Part shown: piece after piece, positions 31,752 to 42,211 of the stretch
How positions within the stretch are numbered: position 1 is the stretch's first letter
Layout of the letters: every line of letters begins with the position of its first letter
NCBI RefSeq assembly: GCF_932276165.1
Contig: NC_064012.1
Coordinates: 11,787,501 to 11,851,500 of the forward strand
Direction of reading: 5' to 3'
DNA from: Plutella xylostella
Taxonomy: Eukaryota > Arthropoda > Insecta > Lepidoptera > Plutellidae
DNA: 64,000 bases
Translations under genes and position numbers: made by a program
The notes under the pieces: model-generated
What the model saw: only the letters and a program-made list of their open reading frames with translations
The model's database searches: none
Told to the model about the DNA's origin: nothing

Positions 31752-32687
31752 ATGAAGAGAACTCCACCAAATACCTCCTATGGGAACACAGATGTAAAAT
31801 CGAGCAAGGAAAAGCGAGGTAAAAATGATAGCCCTATAACAACCGATACACACATAATAAACCGTCCTCAGAAGCGATTGGCACCGTCTTCATCGCCAGA
31901 AATGGATCAAAATCAGGAAGTTTCATCACCTGTAACTCGTAATGACGTCAGAGATATTGTCACAGATATAGTAAAGTCTCAAATGACTATATTTATGTCT
32001 CAACTGAATGAATCAATTGCATCTACTATTAACAAGGAATTGGCAGTCATGAAAACGGAATTAGAAGGAGTCACTGAAAGTATGGGTTTTATCAACAAAC
32101 AGTACGAAGAGATGATGCAGGCTTTCAAGGTGGTTTCAAAGGATGTATCCCAATTAAAAGAGGAGAATACCCAATTAAAGAACACGGTTACCACACTAAA
32201 CCATAAACTGAATTTTCTGGAACAAAACGCACGATCCAACAACATTGAAATTGAAAACATATTTTCAATTGTAACGAATTTGGGCGCGACGATTGGTTGT
32301 GCGGTTACTGAAGACAACATTCTGCAATGTACCCGTGTTCCGAAAGCTGACCGAACCAGCGCACGTCCTCGCTCTATAGTGGCTCAGCTCTCATCACCGA
32401 AGCTTCGTGATACCTTCCTAGCGGCCACAATTAAATATAATAGAGCAAACCCTGGTGATAAGTTAAATACCTCATCGATTGGCTATGCAGGCGAAAAGAA
32501 AGCAATCTTCGTTACCGAACACCTGTCACCGGTGAACAAAGCTCTTCATGCAGCCGCTAGACTAAAAGCCAAAGAATTAAAATACAAGCACGTATGGGTT
32601 CGAAATGGTCGTATATTCATGCGCAAATCAGATGATTCTGCTTACTTGTTTGTGAAAGATATGGACTTTATTAATAAACTAATATAA
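31752..32687 (+). CDS. LINE ORF1 protein (coiled coil), LINE 1
   Basis: The intact frame has 311 codons. A Lys/Ser/Pro-rich N-terminus (KRTPPNTSYGNTDVKSSKEK) is followed by a long coiled coil at about residues 70-150 (QYEEMMQAFKVVSKDVSQLK; ENTQLKNTVTTLNHKLNFLE). A C-terminal half holds ARSNNIEIENIF and RPRSIVAQLSSPKLRD, ending in YKHVWVRNGRIFMRK. This coiled coil plus RNA-binding-like C-terminus is typical of ORF1 proteins of Jockey/CR1-like LINEs, which bind the element RNA. It is followed after about 65 nt by the ORF2 frame. Confidence 0.8.
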   Translation: MKRTPPNTSYGNTDVKSSKEKRGKNDSPITTDTHIINRPQKRLAPSSSPEMDQNQEVSSPVTRNDVRDIVTDIVKSQMTIFMSQLNESIASTINKELAVMKTELEGVTESMGFINKQYEEMMQAFKVVSKDVSQLKEENTQLKNTVTTLNHKLNFLEQNARSNNIEIENIFSIVTNLGATIGCAVTEDNILQCTRVPKADRTSARPRSIVAQLSSPKLRDTFLAATIKYNRANPGDKLNTSSIGYAGEKKAIFVTEHLSPVNKALHAAARLKAKELKYKHVWVRNGRIFMRKSDDSAYLFVKDMDFINKLI

Positions 32688-32751
32688 GATGAAGCTAATA
32701 AATAAGTTCTTAGTTATAATTAATTAAATTGTTGCATGTAATATTTAGTTA

Positions 32752-33813
32752 CTAAACCTTCTTAAAATTCAACTCACTACAAATATACTATCAGAATGTA
32801 AATGGATTAAAGACAAAAGTAGCTAATTTTTATTTTAATGTAAGTTGTAATAACTATGATGTAATAGTCCTAACGGAAACGTGGCTTAACGAAAATATCT
32901 TGGACACAGAACTATTTGATTACCGATACGTTGTTTACAGAAGGGACAGGGATTTAAAGCGAACTTGTAAAAAGGATGGCGGAGGGTTAATTATAGCAGT
33001 ACTTAAAAAACATCAATCAAAAAGGCTGAAACATCTGGAACATATAGATTGCGAAGACATGTGGGTGATGATCGATACGCCTACATCAAACAAACATAAG
33101 AAACTCTTACTGGGTGCAGTCTATTTACCACCGCCCGTGACACTGAATCTACTAGATCGATACTTAATAAACTGCAATAAAGTTTTTGAGGAAATCGACA
33201 CAGCAACATACATTATAGGTGACTTTAATCTCAGTTTTATTGATTGGACTTTTAGTGATGCTGCTCCAAAGACAGTGCAAACAATCTCCTCAACGGAGGA
33301 ACTTCTAGTAGATTTTATCATGCTCAATGAACTCACTCAATTAAATAAAGTGACCAACAGAAACAAAAACATGCTAGATCTTGTCCTAAGTAATGATTCC
33401 TGCTGCGAAGTTGAACGTGCGACTGATGTATTGTCAAAAATAGACACCCTTCACCCCCCTCTGTTAGTAAATATCACTTCGACTCTCCATAAATCCTTAC
33501 CTTACAAACAAAACATTATCAGGTACAATTTTTATAAAGCCGACTACATATCCATCAACAAAGCCTTGAGTACTGTTGAATGGTCTGCTTGCCTCAAGAA
33601 ACTCCCTAATGTCAATGCCATGGTTGACTTTCTATATGACACTATATGGAAAAACATCCATGAATTTACTCCCATAAAAAAACATAAAAGCTCAAAATAT
33701 CCCTGTTGGTTTAATAAAAATCTAATACGCATACTCAAAGAAAAAAACAATATAAGACGTCGTTTTATAAAATATAAAAATCCCCTAGATAAAATATCCT
33801 TAGATATACTATA
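32752..33813 (+). pseudogene. LINE 1 ORF2, endonuclease part only
   Basis: The frame opens after a stop with TFLKFNSLQIYYQNVNGLKT and continues VIVLTETWLNENI (apurinic-type endonuclease Asn and Glu), LLLGAVYLPPP, TYIIGDFNLSFIDW and LDLVLSN. There is no upstream ATG before NVNGLKT, as often in LINEs that restart after ORF1. It ends at about 33813 (NNIRRRFIKYKNPLDKISLD), where unrelated sequence begins. The reverse transcriptase is absent, so this LINE is truncated on its 3' side, by deletion or a later insertion rather than by normal 5' truncation. Confidence 0.8.
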
Positions 33814-33814
33814 T

Positions 33815-34335
33815 CCTCTTCCGTTGGACACCTGTTATAGTGCAGACGTGTGTTTATTGTCTCTTTCAAAATTTAAATATTTATTAAAATAAATCCCAAA
33901 AGTGGCAAAAGTAGTCTGTCCTGTTTCTTCTTGAGGCATTTCCCACTTAAGGCAGCGGCCATATTGGATTTGAAACGAGAAAGAAGATCCTACAGGAGAG
34001 CTGCTGGAGCCGTTTAAAATAGCCACATACCAGGGGTGCATAAACCACGAAGAAACTCTGTGAGTAAGAATTTTGCACACTAACGCCATCTGGTCTTTAT
34101 CGCCGCCAAGCTAATCCAGAGTACTAGGCTCACATAACATAACAGAAGATTGATAATACTCAGACGATATTCTCACATCTAAATAAAATATTATAAATGT
34201 GTAGAACATCGTCATCGTCAGCGTAACATGCTTCGTCAAAGTAAAAAGTAAAATTGAATTAATCTAATAATCCGCCACGAGTCATACCTGGCCCAAAAGT
34301 ACCCATAATGCTAAATAAAATACAACCAGATATTT
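33815..34335. other. Unassigned interval between two LINEs
   Basis: It contains CCATATTGGATTTGAAACG and other short blocks that look repeat-derived. No frame is convincing. Confidence 0.45.
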
Positions 34336-34359
34336 CAAGCCAGATTGTACCTACCGCCG

Positions 34360-34414
34360 TGGTCCCATTGGTTAAGAGGCCGTCCGTTGACCGTCGAGAC
34401 GCTGGTTCGAGCCC
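34360..34414 (+). promoter_or_regulatory. tRNA-like A and B boxes before LINE 2 ORF1
   Basis: TGGTCCCATTGG (34360-34371, A-box-like) and GGTTCGAGCCC (34404-34414, B-box match) are spaced as in a tRNA gene, within a tRNA-length segment followed by CTCTTTTTG. It ends about 100 nt before the ORF1 ATG at 34517. Confidence 0.6.
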
Positions 34415-34516
34415 CACACCAGTAACCTCTTTTTGTTTTTGGATACTCATTTACGCAGTTTAAATTGACTTTTTATTGGAAAATAAACATCTGCTTTATA
34501 TATAATTTAAAAAAAA

Positions 34517-35383
34517 ATGGATAAGAGCTTATCTGAATCTAACCTTAATGTAGGCGGACTTGAGACAACTCCACCTAGTTTTACTTCTCAAAGAATAAAA
34601 AGGAGGAGAGATGCTACTTCTCCGTCAGACTGGAATAATTTTAAAGATGAAATGCTGGAAATGATGAGGTCATTAATGGCCCCAAATCAAAAAGCTCTTA
34701 AGGAAATAACAACTGAAATGAAAGGCATTCAGCGATCTAATCAAAATATTGAAAATTCGATTGCACTTCTAACAAGCCAAAACATTGAATTTCAGAAAAA
34801 AATTGAGCAACTTGAAACTCAATCAAAGAAAGACAGAGAGTACATTATATTGCTAGAGGATAAAGTTGAGGATATGCAAAGAGCTATCAGAAAAACAAGC
34901 ATAGAGATAAAAAATGTACCGAAAAAAAATCATGAGACAAAGGAAGACTTGGTTAACATGGTACTATGTTTATCAAAGATTACCAATACCAAGATTCAAA
35001 CCTCTGATATCAAAGATATTTTCAGAACTCAGGGTAAAAAGGACATCACTAAAAACACACCAATAGTGGTTGAATTAGGCTCTACTCTCACAAAAACGGA
35101 TTTACTGAAAAACTGCAAGTCATTCAATATAAAAAATAAGGACAAACTTCAAGCCAAACATCTGGGTCTCACTTCAAGTGAAAATACGCCTATCTACGTA
35201 TCAGAACAGTTAACAGCTAAGGGTGCCCGCCTGCATTTTCTTGCAAGAGACCTTATCAAATCAAAGAGTTTTAAATTCTGCTGGACATCTTATGGTAGAG
35301 TTTATGTGAGACGAGACGAAGGCAGCCCGGTAATCACTATAAAAAACGAAGCTCAAGTTCACCACCTGATGCAAGGAGCATGA
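34517..35383 (+). CDS. LINE 2 ORF1 protein (coiled coil)
   Basis: The intact 288-codon frame starts MDKSLSESNLNVGG. It has a basic stretch SQRIKRRRDATSPSDW, a coiled coil at about residues 60-135 (LKEITTEMKGIQRSNQNIEN; DREYIILLEDKVEDMQRAIR), and a C-terminal domain (SIEIKNVPKKNHETKEDLVN; AKHLGLTSSENTPIYVSEQL) ending FCWTSYGRVYVRRDEGSP. The architecture equals that of LINE 1 ORF1, and the ends (Y-K-H-V-W-V-R-N-G-R-I-F there) align, so the two are related families. Likely role: RNA-binding ORF1 protein. Confidence 0.8.
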   Translation: MDKSLSESNLNVGGLETTPPSFTSQRIKRRRDATSPSDWNNFKDEMLEMMRSLMAPNQKALKEITTEMKGIQRSNQNIENSIALLTSQNIEFQKKIEQLETQSKKDREYIILLEDKVEDMQRAIRKTSIEIKNVPKKNHETKEDLVNMVLCLSKITNTKIQTSDIKDIFRTQGKKDITKNTPIVVELGSTLTKTDLLKNCKSFNIKNKDKLQAKHLGLTSSENTPIYVSEQLTAKGARLHFLARDLIKSKSFKFCWTSYGRVYVRRDEGSPVITIKNEAQVHHLMQGA

Positions 35384-35696
35384 CTGCTCTGTAACCTTGT
35401 ATCTTCTACGGGATTATGTAGTAGAATCTATAAGTTAATTGTAAACCTGTTGTATTTCTTTCACTTTTTGCATGATTTATTAATTTTATATTGTTACACA
35501 AACATACAAAACAACAATAAAACACTATCACACATTGTACACATATACACACATTATTTAGCCGCTAACATTCAAACACATAATAATACTACAACAATAC
35601 ACCGCCCAAATCACTCATCGCCCGCCATCACAAACAAAAATAATGTAGCACAATCCTCACCATCAGTTAAACCTCTTAAAATAAACGAAATAAAAT

Positions 35697-38659
35697 ATGC
35701 CTAGCTCACTAAACACCTTGAATGAAATAGATGATACAGAAATCGCCACTTCACTGGCTTGTTCCATTGATGAATTGAGCACATTCAATCAATTAGAAAA
35801 AGGTAATATAAATATTGTCACCCAAAATATACGAAGTGTTTACCGTAATATGGAAGACTTCGAATTAACCCTCTCTCAGTTTAACTTCGATATTGATATA
35901 ATAATTTTGACTGAATGTCGTTTAAATTTAAATAAAAATATCCCATACCTACATAATTACATTTCTCACTTTACTAACAATCTTTTCAATCAAAATGACG
36001 GCGTAGTCGCGTACATTAAAGATGGCCATGAGGCTCAAGTAAAAGAAATAATTTTAAAACACGCGTCTTGTCTTCAAATTACAATTAAAAACTATATAAA
36101 TTTAGGTATTTACCGTTCTCCGTCAATTAAAAACGCAAAATTATTTATAAACTCATTATGCTCTCATTTAGATTCAATCGAGTCAAACAATCAAATAATA
36201 CTCACGGGAGATATCAACATTAACCTAATATCAAATATAACCGAACAATCCCATGAACGTAATAACCGTATTCACTATCTTACATCTCTAGCTAATTACA
36301 GTCTCCTACCTGGGCATCAGTTACCAACTAGGGAGGGAAGCTGTTTGGATCACTTCTTTTTAAAAATAAACAAAAGAAATTGTTCGGCAATCATTGCAGT
36401 TATTAACACAACTACAACTGATCACTCAACTGTTCTTCTAAGTTTAAAAGGCGTTGCAAAGCCAGAGGTTCGTCTAAATAAAAAATCTATACTGATTTCG
36501 ACCTAGCATTACTACATCTACAAAATAATATAAACACAGAGGAAATATTACAAATAACTGACCCAGAAAGGTTGGCGGAGCTCCTTATTAATAAAATCTC
36601 CGAAGCTCTTCTAGCGCACACCAAAATATTAACTATTTCTAGAAGCAAATATATGATTAAACCCTGGATGACAGCTGGGCTTTTACGATGCATCCATAAC
36701 AGAAATTTAATGCAAAATCAACTGAAAAAGGAACCTACTAATAACATTTTAAAAATAACCTTTCGGCGCTATAGAAATTACTGCTCTAACTTAATTAATA
36801 AACTTAAAAATAATTACAATAAACAGAAGCTATCTAACTCGGTAAAAAATAGTAAATCCCTCTGGAAAAGCATAAATGACATTACCCAATTTAGAGCTAA
36901 GAAATCATCAAACATTGCCTTGATAAATAAACAAAATTCCCCATCAGATGCAGTAAATAGAATAAACAGTTATTTTGTGGGAATCGGTAGTAATTTAGCA
37001 GAGGATATTATTACAAGACAGGGACCCCACAGTGTACACAGTTTACATTATAATAACATTAACTCGCCTTCATCATCATTCGTACTTCTAGAGACTGATC
37101 CTTTTGAGGTAGAGCAAGTTCTAATGAATCTTGATTCTAATAGTGCCTCTGGTTTAGACAATATTCCCACAAAATTTTTAAAGCTCTCCAGAGCTACTCT
37201 AGTCCCTATTTTAAGCCATTTGATAAATCTTTGTTTCACTAATGGTTTATTCCCTAAGTGTCTCAAAGGTTCTATAATAACACCAGTGTATAAGAGTGGG
37301 AATGGTGACGACGAAAATAGTTATCGGCCAATCTCTATTCTACCTTCTATCTCAAAAATTGTAGAGAAGTTAATTAACTCAAGACTGCTGAATTACTTAG
37401 AGAAATATAAACTTTTATCAAAAAATCAATATGGGTTTAGAAAAGGAGTCTCCACTGAAGATGCTGTCCTGGCCTTAAGTAATGTTTTGGTGAACAGCCT
37501 GGATAATGGAAAGAAATGCCTAACAGTGTTTCTTGACCTGAAAAAGGCATTTGACACGGTGTCCATTCCCACTCTTATCTCCAAACTAGAACTCATTGGA
37601 ATTAGAGGAGTTCCTCTCGCCCTCCTGCACAGCTATCTCCACGATCGCACGCAACGAGTAAGAGTTGAAAAATATGTTAGTGACGAGAAAAATGTCACTT
37701 TCGGCGTCCCACAAGGTAGCGTTCTTGGTCCTACCCTATTTTTGACCTATATAAATGACTTGTGCGATATGGCCATAGAACGAGGACAAATTTTTTCATA
37801 CGCGGATGACACAGCCATTGTTTTTATCGGTGACTCGTGGGATGATGTGCACAAGTGTGCAGAAGCAGGTCTAACCCGGATTGCCAGATGGCTTAATTTT
37901 AATCTGCTAACTCTGAACACCCAAAAAACTAATTATATTTGCTTTTCCATATATAACTCGTCACAACCAGACAATGATTTGTCACTTAAAATTCATTCTT
38001 GTACTGACCCAAAAACCACCTGTAGCTGCCCAATAATCGAAAAAGTATACAAAACAAAATATTTAGGAGTAATTGTGGACCAGAGACTATCTTGGCATTA
38101 CCATATAGATTTAATCTCAGCTCGTATAAGAAAACTGATGTGGATTTTTAAAACCCTAAGGTATGCGGCACCCAAAGACCTCATAACCAGAGTGTACGTA
38201 ACTTTAGCTCAGTCAATTATAATATACTGTGCCCCCGTGTGGGGTGGAGCGTCAAAAACAAAAGTTCTCGAGCTCGAACGTTCTCAGAGAGCATTACTTA
38301 AGGTTATTCACTTCAAACCGTATAGATTTCCTACCACAGAGCTTTATGAGTTCAGCAATGTTCTTACTGTAAGAAAACTCTATATACTGCATACTATTTT
38401 AAAATTCCACAAAAGTCTTAATTTCGATCCTAGTATTTTAAATAAAAGAAGAAATGATATTGTAGCCCGTAATATTAGTCGAAATACTGCATTTGCAAGT
38501 AGTCAATACTCTGCACAATCTGCATATTTGTACAATAAGATTAATAAAATACTACAAATATACACCTTACTATACACTGAAGTAAAAATAATCGTGACTG
38601 TATGGCTGAAATCGCTAAATTACGAGGAAACTGAACTAGTCCTGAAAACAATCACATAA
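35697..38659 (+). pseudogene. LINE 2 ORF2: endonuclease and reverse transcriptase, one frameshift
   Basis: The endonuclease runs 35697-36480: IVTQNIRSVYRNM, IIILTECRLN (Glu), LGIYRSPSIKN, IILTGDININL (Asp-x-Asn) and TTTTDHSTVLLSL (catalytic Asp-His). The frame breaks at an A-run near 36480-36488 and resumes as YTDFDLALLHLQNNINTEEI. RT is intact from 36572: SASGLDNIPTKFLK, NSYRPISILPSISKIVEKLI, YGFRKGVSTEDAV, LTVFLDLKKAFDTVSIPTLI, FGVPQGSVLGPTLFLTYIND and FSYADDTAIVF (catalytic YADD). Its C-terminal region resembles Jockey/CR1-type LINEs. A single base change would account for the break, so either this copy died recently or the break is a sequencing error in a homopolymer. Confidence 0.85.
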
Positions 38660-38689
38660 CATGTAGAAATTGCGGCTCAACTCCACATA

Positions 38690-38823
<134 letters not shown>

Positions 38824-39067
38824 CTCACTCACTTACTTTTCTTTTATTTTAAAATGTTTAAACCTAAACTTATTAATAAGTAAATAACTTAGTTAACTTA
38901 ACAATATCAATGCTTGTCTGTAAGAGTTACCTACTTTAGAAGAGCGGGGCTTCCTAATACAAGTTTTTAAAAATACTTAAAAGGATTGCTCCAGTCATGT
39001 ACACCTAGATTAAGTATGGTTATTGAAATAAAGATTTATTATTATTATATTATTATTATATACTAAA

Positions 39068-41640
39068 AAAACGCTGTGATCGACTCGCTGAAACCTGTTA
39101 CAAACGCTATTTGGTAGATACTGAAAACAACATAGCTTCCAACCCTAAAGCTTTCTGGTCCCTAATAAAAAGTAAACGGAGTGGCAAGAGTTCATATCCA
39201 GCAACAATGACATATGGCGCTGATACAGCTAATTCAGGTAAAGACATCTGCAACCTGTTTTTATCATTTTTTGCTTCGGTATACAATACTGATGATAATT
39301 TTGACGAAAACACAATAACTAATATGTTGCACTCGCATAACAGTACTTTTGCCATGTTGACTATCAGCCCTGAAGATATTAAAAAAAAAATAGGTAGTTT
39401 AGATATTAATAAGGGTCCAGGATCTGATGACATACCTGCGTTATTTATAAAATCATGTGCATCTAGCTTGGTAGAACCGTTGCATATTATATTTAATTTT
39501 TCAATTGAATCTGGTACATTTCCTTTTAAATGGAAGCGTGCTAAAGTTGTCCCTATATTCAAAGGTGGCGAGCTGGATAGTGTTAAACAATACCGTCCCA
39601 TATCTTTGCTTTGTATATTCGGAAAAATGCTTGAATCTCTAATATGCCACTCATACAAAGTCACTGCAAACAGTTTACATCTAATCATCAGCATGGATTC
39701 TTTGAAGCTAGATCCACAAACACTAATTTGGTAACCTTCGAGAGCATCCTATCGGAGACCATAGATTCCCACGGACAAGCAGATGTGATATACACAGATT
39801 TTTGCAAAGCTTTCGATCGAGTATCACATAAAATTCTCGTCAGAAAGCTGGAATGCTTTGGATTTGCGGGTCCATTGCTGAAATGGTTAGAATCGTATCT
39901 CAGTAATCGTAGTTTTTATGTTGTTGTTAACGGATACGCTTCTGAATGTAAACAAATTAGCTCTGGAGTTCCGCAAGGTTCACATATTGGTCCGATTTTA
40001 TTTAACTTATTTATCAATGATCTACCACTATGCTTTTCTAATTCCATTCCATTTATGTATGCCGACGACCTTAAAATTGTCAGAGTAATTGAGTCTCTAC
40101 ACGACTCAATCTTGCTACAGAATGATCTAAGTATTTTGTGCGAATGGTGTGAAAGAAACGGAATGCAGTTGAATCCCTCTAAGTGCTACCATGTAAAATT
40201 TACTAGGAAACAAAACGTTATTAATTCAAATTATCAACTAAGTAATTCCCCGTTAGAAGAACTTGAAATTATTAAGGACCTAGGAGTTTTCTTTGATAAA
40301 AAACTATCCTTTGTTCCTCAAATAGATAGTGTTTGCAAGAGAGCATCCAGGATGTTAGGCTTCGTAATTAGAAATTCAAAACAATTTAAAAAGGCTAAAA
40401 CCAAGATAACATTGTATTACTCACTCGTTCGAAGCATCTTGGAATATGCCTCGGTTGTGTGGAGACCACACTACGCTACCCACGCATTGCGGCTGGAACG
40501 AGTTCAAAAAAGGTTTGTACGACATCTACTTTACTCGGAAGGCATGGCTAAAAAAATAAAGTCCTACAACGAAGCGCTAAAACACTATAAAATGGTCCCA
40601 ATTTCCAAAAGATTTGAACTCATTGACATGTCATTCCTATTTAAATTATTTAATAACAAAATCAACTGTCCGCAACTGCTTACAAAATTCAACTTCAGAA
40701 TACCTCGTACAATTCCTCGTAGGCCCGTCACGCCGGTTCTACCTTTTTTGGCATAAGATTTTTTTGCCTAATCTCGTATTGCATAGTAACGTTTGGTCAA
40801 AGTCTCGTTACGCCGAAAATCGTATGGCATAAATCTCGTTTAGTAAAAAGTTATTTCGCATAACATTGTTTAGCTTAATAATGTTATGGCCAAATCTTGA
40901 ATAGCCTAATAATGCTATGGCATAGGTTTATACAAAGTAATAATATTCGTTTGGCTTTGACTTTGACGGAGTGTCTCCCTACATAGCGCAAACTGGTGCC
41001 TTGTATTGTTTCCGCTGTTTGGAAAACGCTCCGCTCCGCTTCGCTGCGCTCCGCTTTGGTTTTGATGAACATGTGCACCTAACACGCTCCTCCTCGCTTT
41101 GCTCGTCGTCGCACCTATTTTTAGGTTTCGATCTTATGGGGTTTGTAATAATTATATTGGTCGTTAACTTTCGATTTTTTGATCATACAATATCGTGATT
41201 TTCGGGATGTAGGAGAAAAATACCACAATTTGTACATTTTTGACATACTTAATATATTATTTATTAAGATAACATTAGGAGAAACAAGATTATACATAGG
41301 TATAGACGAACATAAATTTGAGCAAACGAAACTTAGGTGTTTAAAGATTGTGCCTAAAGAGTTTTAGACGAAACGAGCCTTATGCCACATAAGTCTTGGC
41401 AAAGTGATGGTTCGGCCAAAAAAGTTTAGACCATACGAGTTATGCGAAATGAGTTTTGGTCAATAAAGATTATGCCAGATGAGCGGAACCCGTCACGCCA
41501 CTCTACCCTCCCTTAAGGAAGACAGTTCTTGGGGCCAACTCGGCAATTCCACGCTTATGCAAGCTACTTAATCATCATAGTGGATCTATAGATATTTTCG
41601 CAACCACAATAACTAATATACGAAACAGTATTTTTAATTA
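39068..41640 (+). pseudogene. LINE 3 ORF2 reverse transcriptase, frameshifted and interrupted
   Basis: The first frame (39068-39700) holds YLVDTENNIASNPKAFWSLI, INKGPGSDDIPALFIKSC and SVKQYRPISLLCIFGKMLES. After a frameshift near 39690 the second frame holds ANSLHLIISMDS-type overlap, then TDFCKAFDRVSHKILVRKL, ISSGVPQGSHIGPILFNLFI, the catalytic YADD (FMYADDLKIV) and LVRSILEYASVVWRPHYATH. The Mutator-type element breaks it after RRPVTP. The last about 45 codons (L-Y-P-P-L-R-K-T-V-L-G-A-N-S-type end) continue from 41500 to about 41640, followed by the 3' UTR. Confidence 0.85.
40735..41490. mobile_element. Mutator-type (MULE) non-autonomous element with 9-bp duplication
   Basis: The ends GGTTCTACC...GGCATAAG and the complement of GGTTCCGCTCATCTGGCAT form an imperfect TIR. 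CGTCACGCC (9 bp) is duplicated exactly at 40726-40734 and 41491-41499, the size typical of Mutator-like elements. Near both ends are arrays of about 16-bp units built on TATGGCATAA and TTTGGTCAAAG-like words. There is no transposase, and the middle holds only short ORFs. Confidence 0.85.
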
Positions 41641-42211
41641 AACTTTTTATATGTACCAACTAACTTCATTTGTTAATAACTTAAGTAGTAGTCACTAAGC
41701 ACCTTTATTATTTAGGCATGCTGTGTTTATTCTTAAGTAGGTAGTGTATTTAGCCCTATTATTTAAAAGTATGTGTGAATGTATCTGATACACTATCTGT
41801 GAATAAACCTTAATAAATAAATAAATAAATAAAGCAAATAAAATTAATGCTGCCCATATTAACTTTATGGGGAAGAAAATGAACGTAAAATTGGCAGCTC
41901 AGACTTTGAGTTCTTCGGTAGCAAATGCTATTCGGTAGCAAAGAGGAATTCGAAAATAGTGAAGCAACTACCGAATACATCAGAACAGTGGATAGAGTTT
42001 TCGATGTATTAAATGCTAAATCTCCTTTGGGTAAAGGTTTTAAGGCCCCAATGCGGCTTAGTAATAAAGATTTTTGGATGGGAATTTTAAATGAAACCAG
42101 AGAATTTTTAATATCACTTAATATTTAAAATCAGTCAATCCTTTCACATCGCCGAAAAATTGCAGCTCTAGGTTTAATAGTTGATACTTACAGTATTCAA
42201 AATTTAGCAAT

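Larger units (their letters stand above)
39062..41838 (+). mobile_element. LINE 3, 5'-truncated, carrying a Mutator-type insertion
   Basis: It begins inside ORF2 and ends in (TAAA)n at 41815-41838. It belongs to the same family as the LINE at 11463-12645. It is interrupted at 40735-41490. Downstream it abuts a P/THAP9-like transposase frame exactly at its tail, so it inserted into that gene. Confidence 0.85.
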
